64,000 bases of DNA from Eudorina sp. 2006-703-Eu-15. Taxonomy: Eukaryota > Chlorophyta > Chlorophyceae > Chlamydomonadales > Volvocaceae. Every line of letters begins with the position of its first letter. The stretch's first letter is position 1. The notes beneath the pieces are model-generated. The model did not search any database. It saw only the letters and a list, made by a program, of their open reading frames with translations, and had not been told where the DNA came from. The DNA lies in assembly GCA_003117195.1 (NCBI GenBank), contig BDSI01000143.1, positions 124,001-188,000 on the forward strand, written 5' to 3'. This document shows positions 63,655 to 64,000 of this stretch, piece after piece. The translations under genes were made by a program, and so were the position numbers.

Positions 63655-64000
63655 GTACGGCACTGTACGGCATTTCAGAGCGTCATGCCATCGCCCGTGC
63701 CATGTCCGTGCTGTCGGCCGCAGCCGGGAGCGCTTCAGGCACCGCACCGCACCGCACCGCACCGCACAGCCCCTGCCGCCGCCGACGGGACGGGGGGCGC
63801 GTCGCCACGGCCGCAGCCACCATATGCGGCAAGCCTCTTGAGCTGAGGCGAGCTGGACTGTGTATCGACCTTGGTTGGCTCTGCCCCGCCGTGTAGTAAT
63901 TAATGTACCATGGATCCGGACCCACGGGTCAGGCGTTTGTCGTGTCGCGCTTCTCTCCCCATCAGCCTCCAAATCCTGGGCCCTGCCCCACCCAAACCAC

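Overview
The window is nuclear DNA of a volvocine green alga (Chlamydomonas/Gonium/Volvox group). The evidence is GC-rich exons split by many short introns of the GTGAGT/GTGCGT...CAG type, TGTAA poly(A) signals behind genes, an OPR/RAP organelle-RNA protein, nucleus-encoded plastid proteins with transit peptides, and heavy simple-repeat content in introns. Exon chains were built by hand from reading frame, splice consensus and family similarity. In every multi-exon gene listed with exons, the codon phases close across all junctions.

Layout, left to right. 271-5306 (+): secreted BPI/LBP-fold lipid-binding protein. 9160-10743 (-): protein kinase with an altered DFG motif, preceded downstream (8325-9131) by a doubtful membrane-protein ORF. 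11230-14225 (+): Rab18/RabC GTPase. About 16625-23504 (+): large OPR-RAP protein, 5' end unresolved. 23505-27497: little that is convincing. 27498-28483 (-): plastid ribosomal protein L22, divergent over only 269 bp from 28753-33684 (+): RIO1 kinase. 36870-40693 (-): makorin RING/CCCH protein, divergent from 41307-44254 (+): cytosolic ribosomal protein eL21. 45367-48928 (-): XRCC3 RAD51 paralogue, whose 5' end abuts a 5'-truncated LINE (about 48963-49816, +). 49817-54670: repeat-rich, no convincing gene. 54671-56734 and 57055-59811 (-): two long Ser/Ala/Gly/Pro-rich ORFs, one gene or two. 60595-63654 (+): plastid glyoxylate/succinic semialdehyde reductase, running off the right edge.

The genes do not form one pathway. 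Themes are translation and ribosome biogenesis (PRPL22, eL21, RIO1), organelle gene expression (OPR-RAP), signalling and trafficking (kinase, Rab18, makorin), DNA repair (XRCC3) and plastid metabolism (GLYR). The most notable structures are an identical 158-bp sequence in two RIO1 introns, the LINE fragment at the head of an N-terminally short XRCC3, a roughly 140-bp GTT array next to a splice acceptor in the OPR-RAP gene, and a different minisatellite in many introns.
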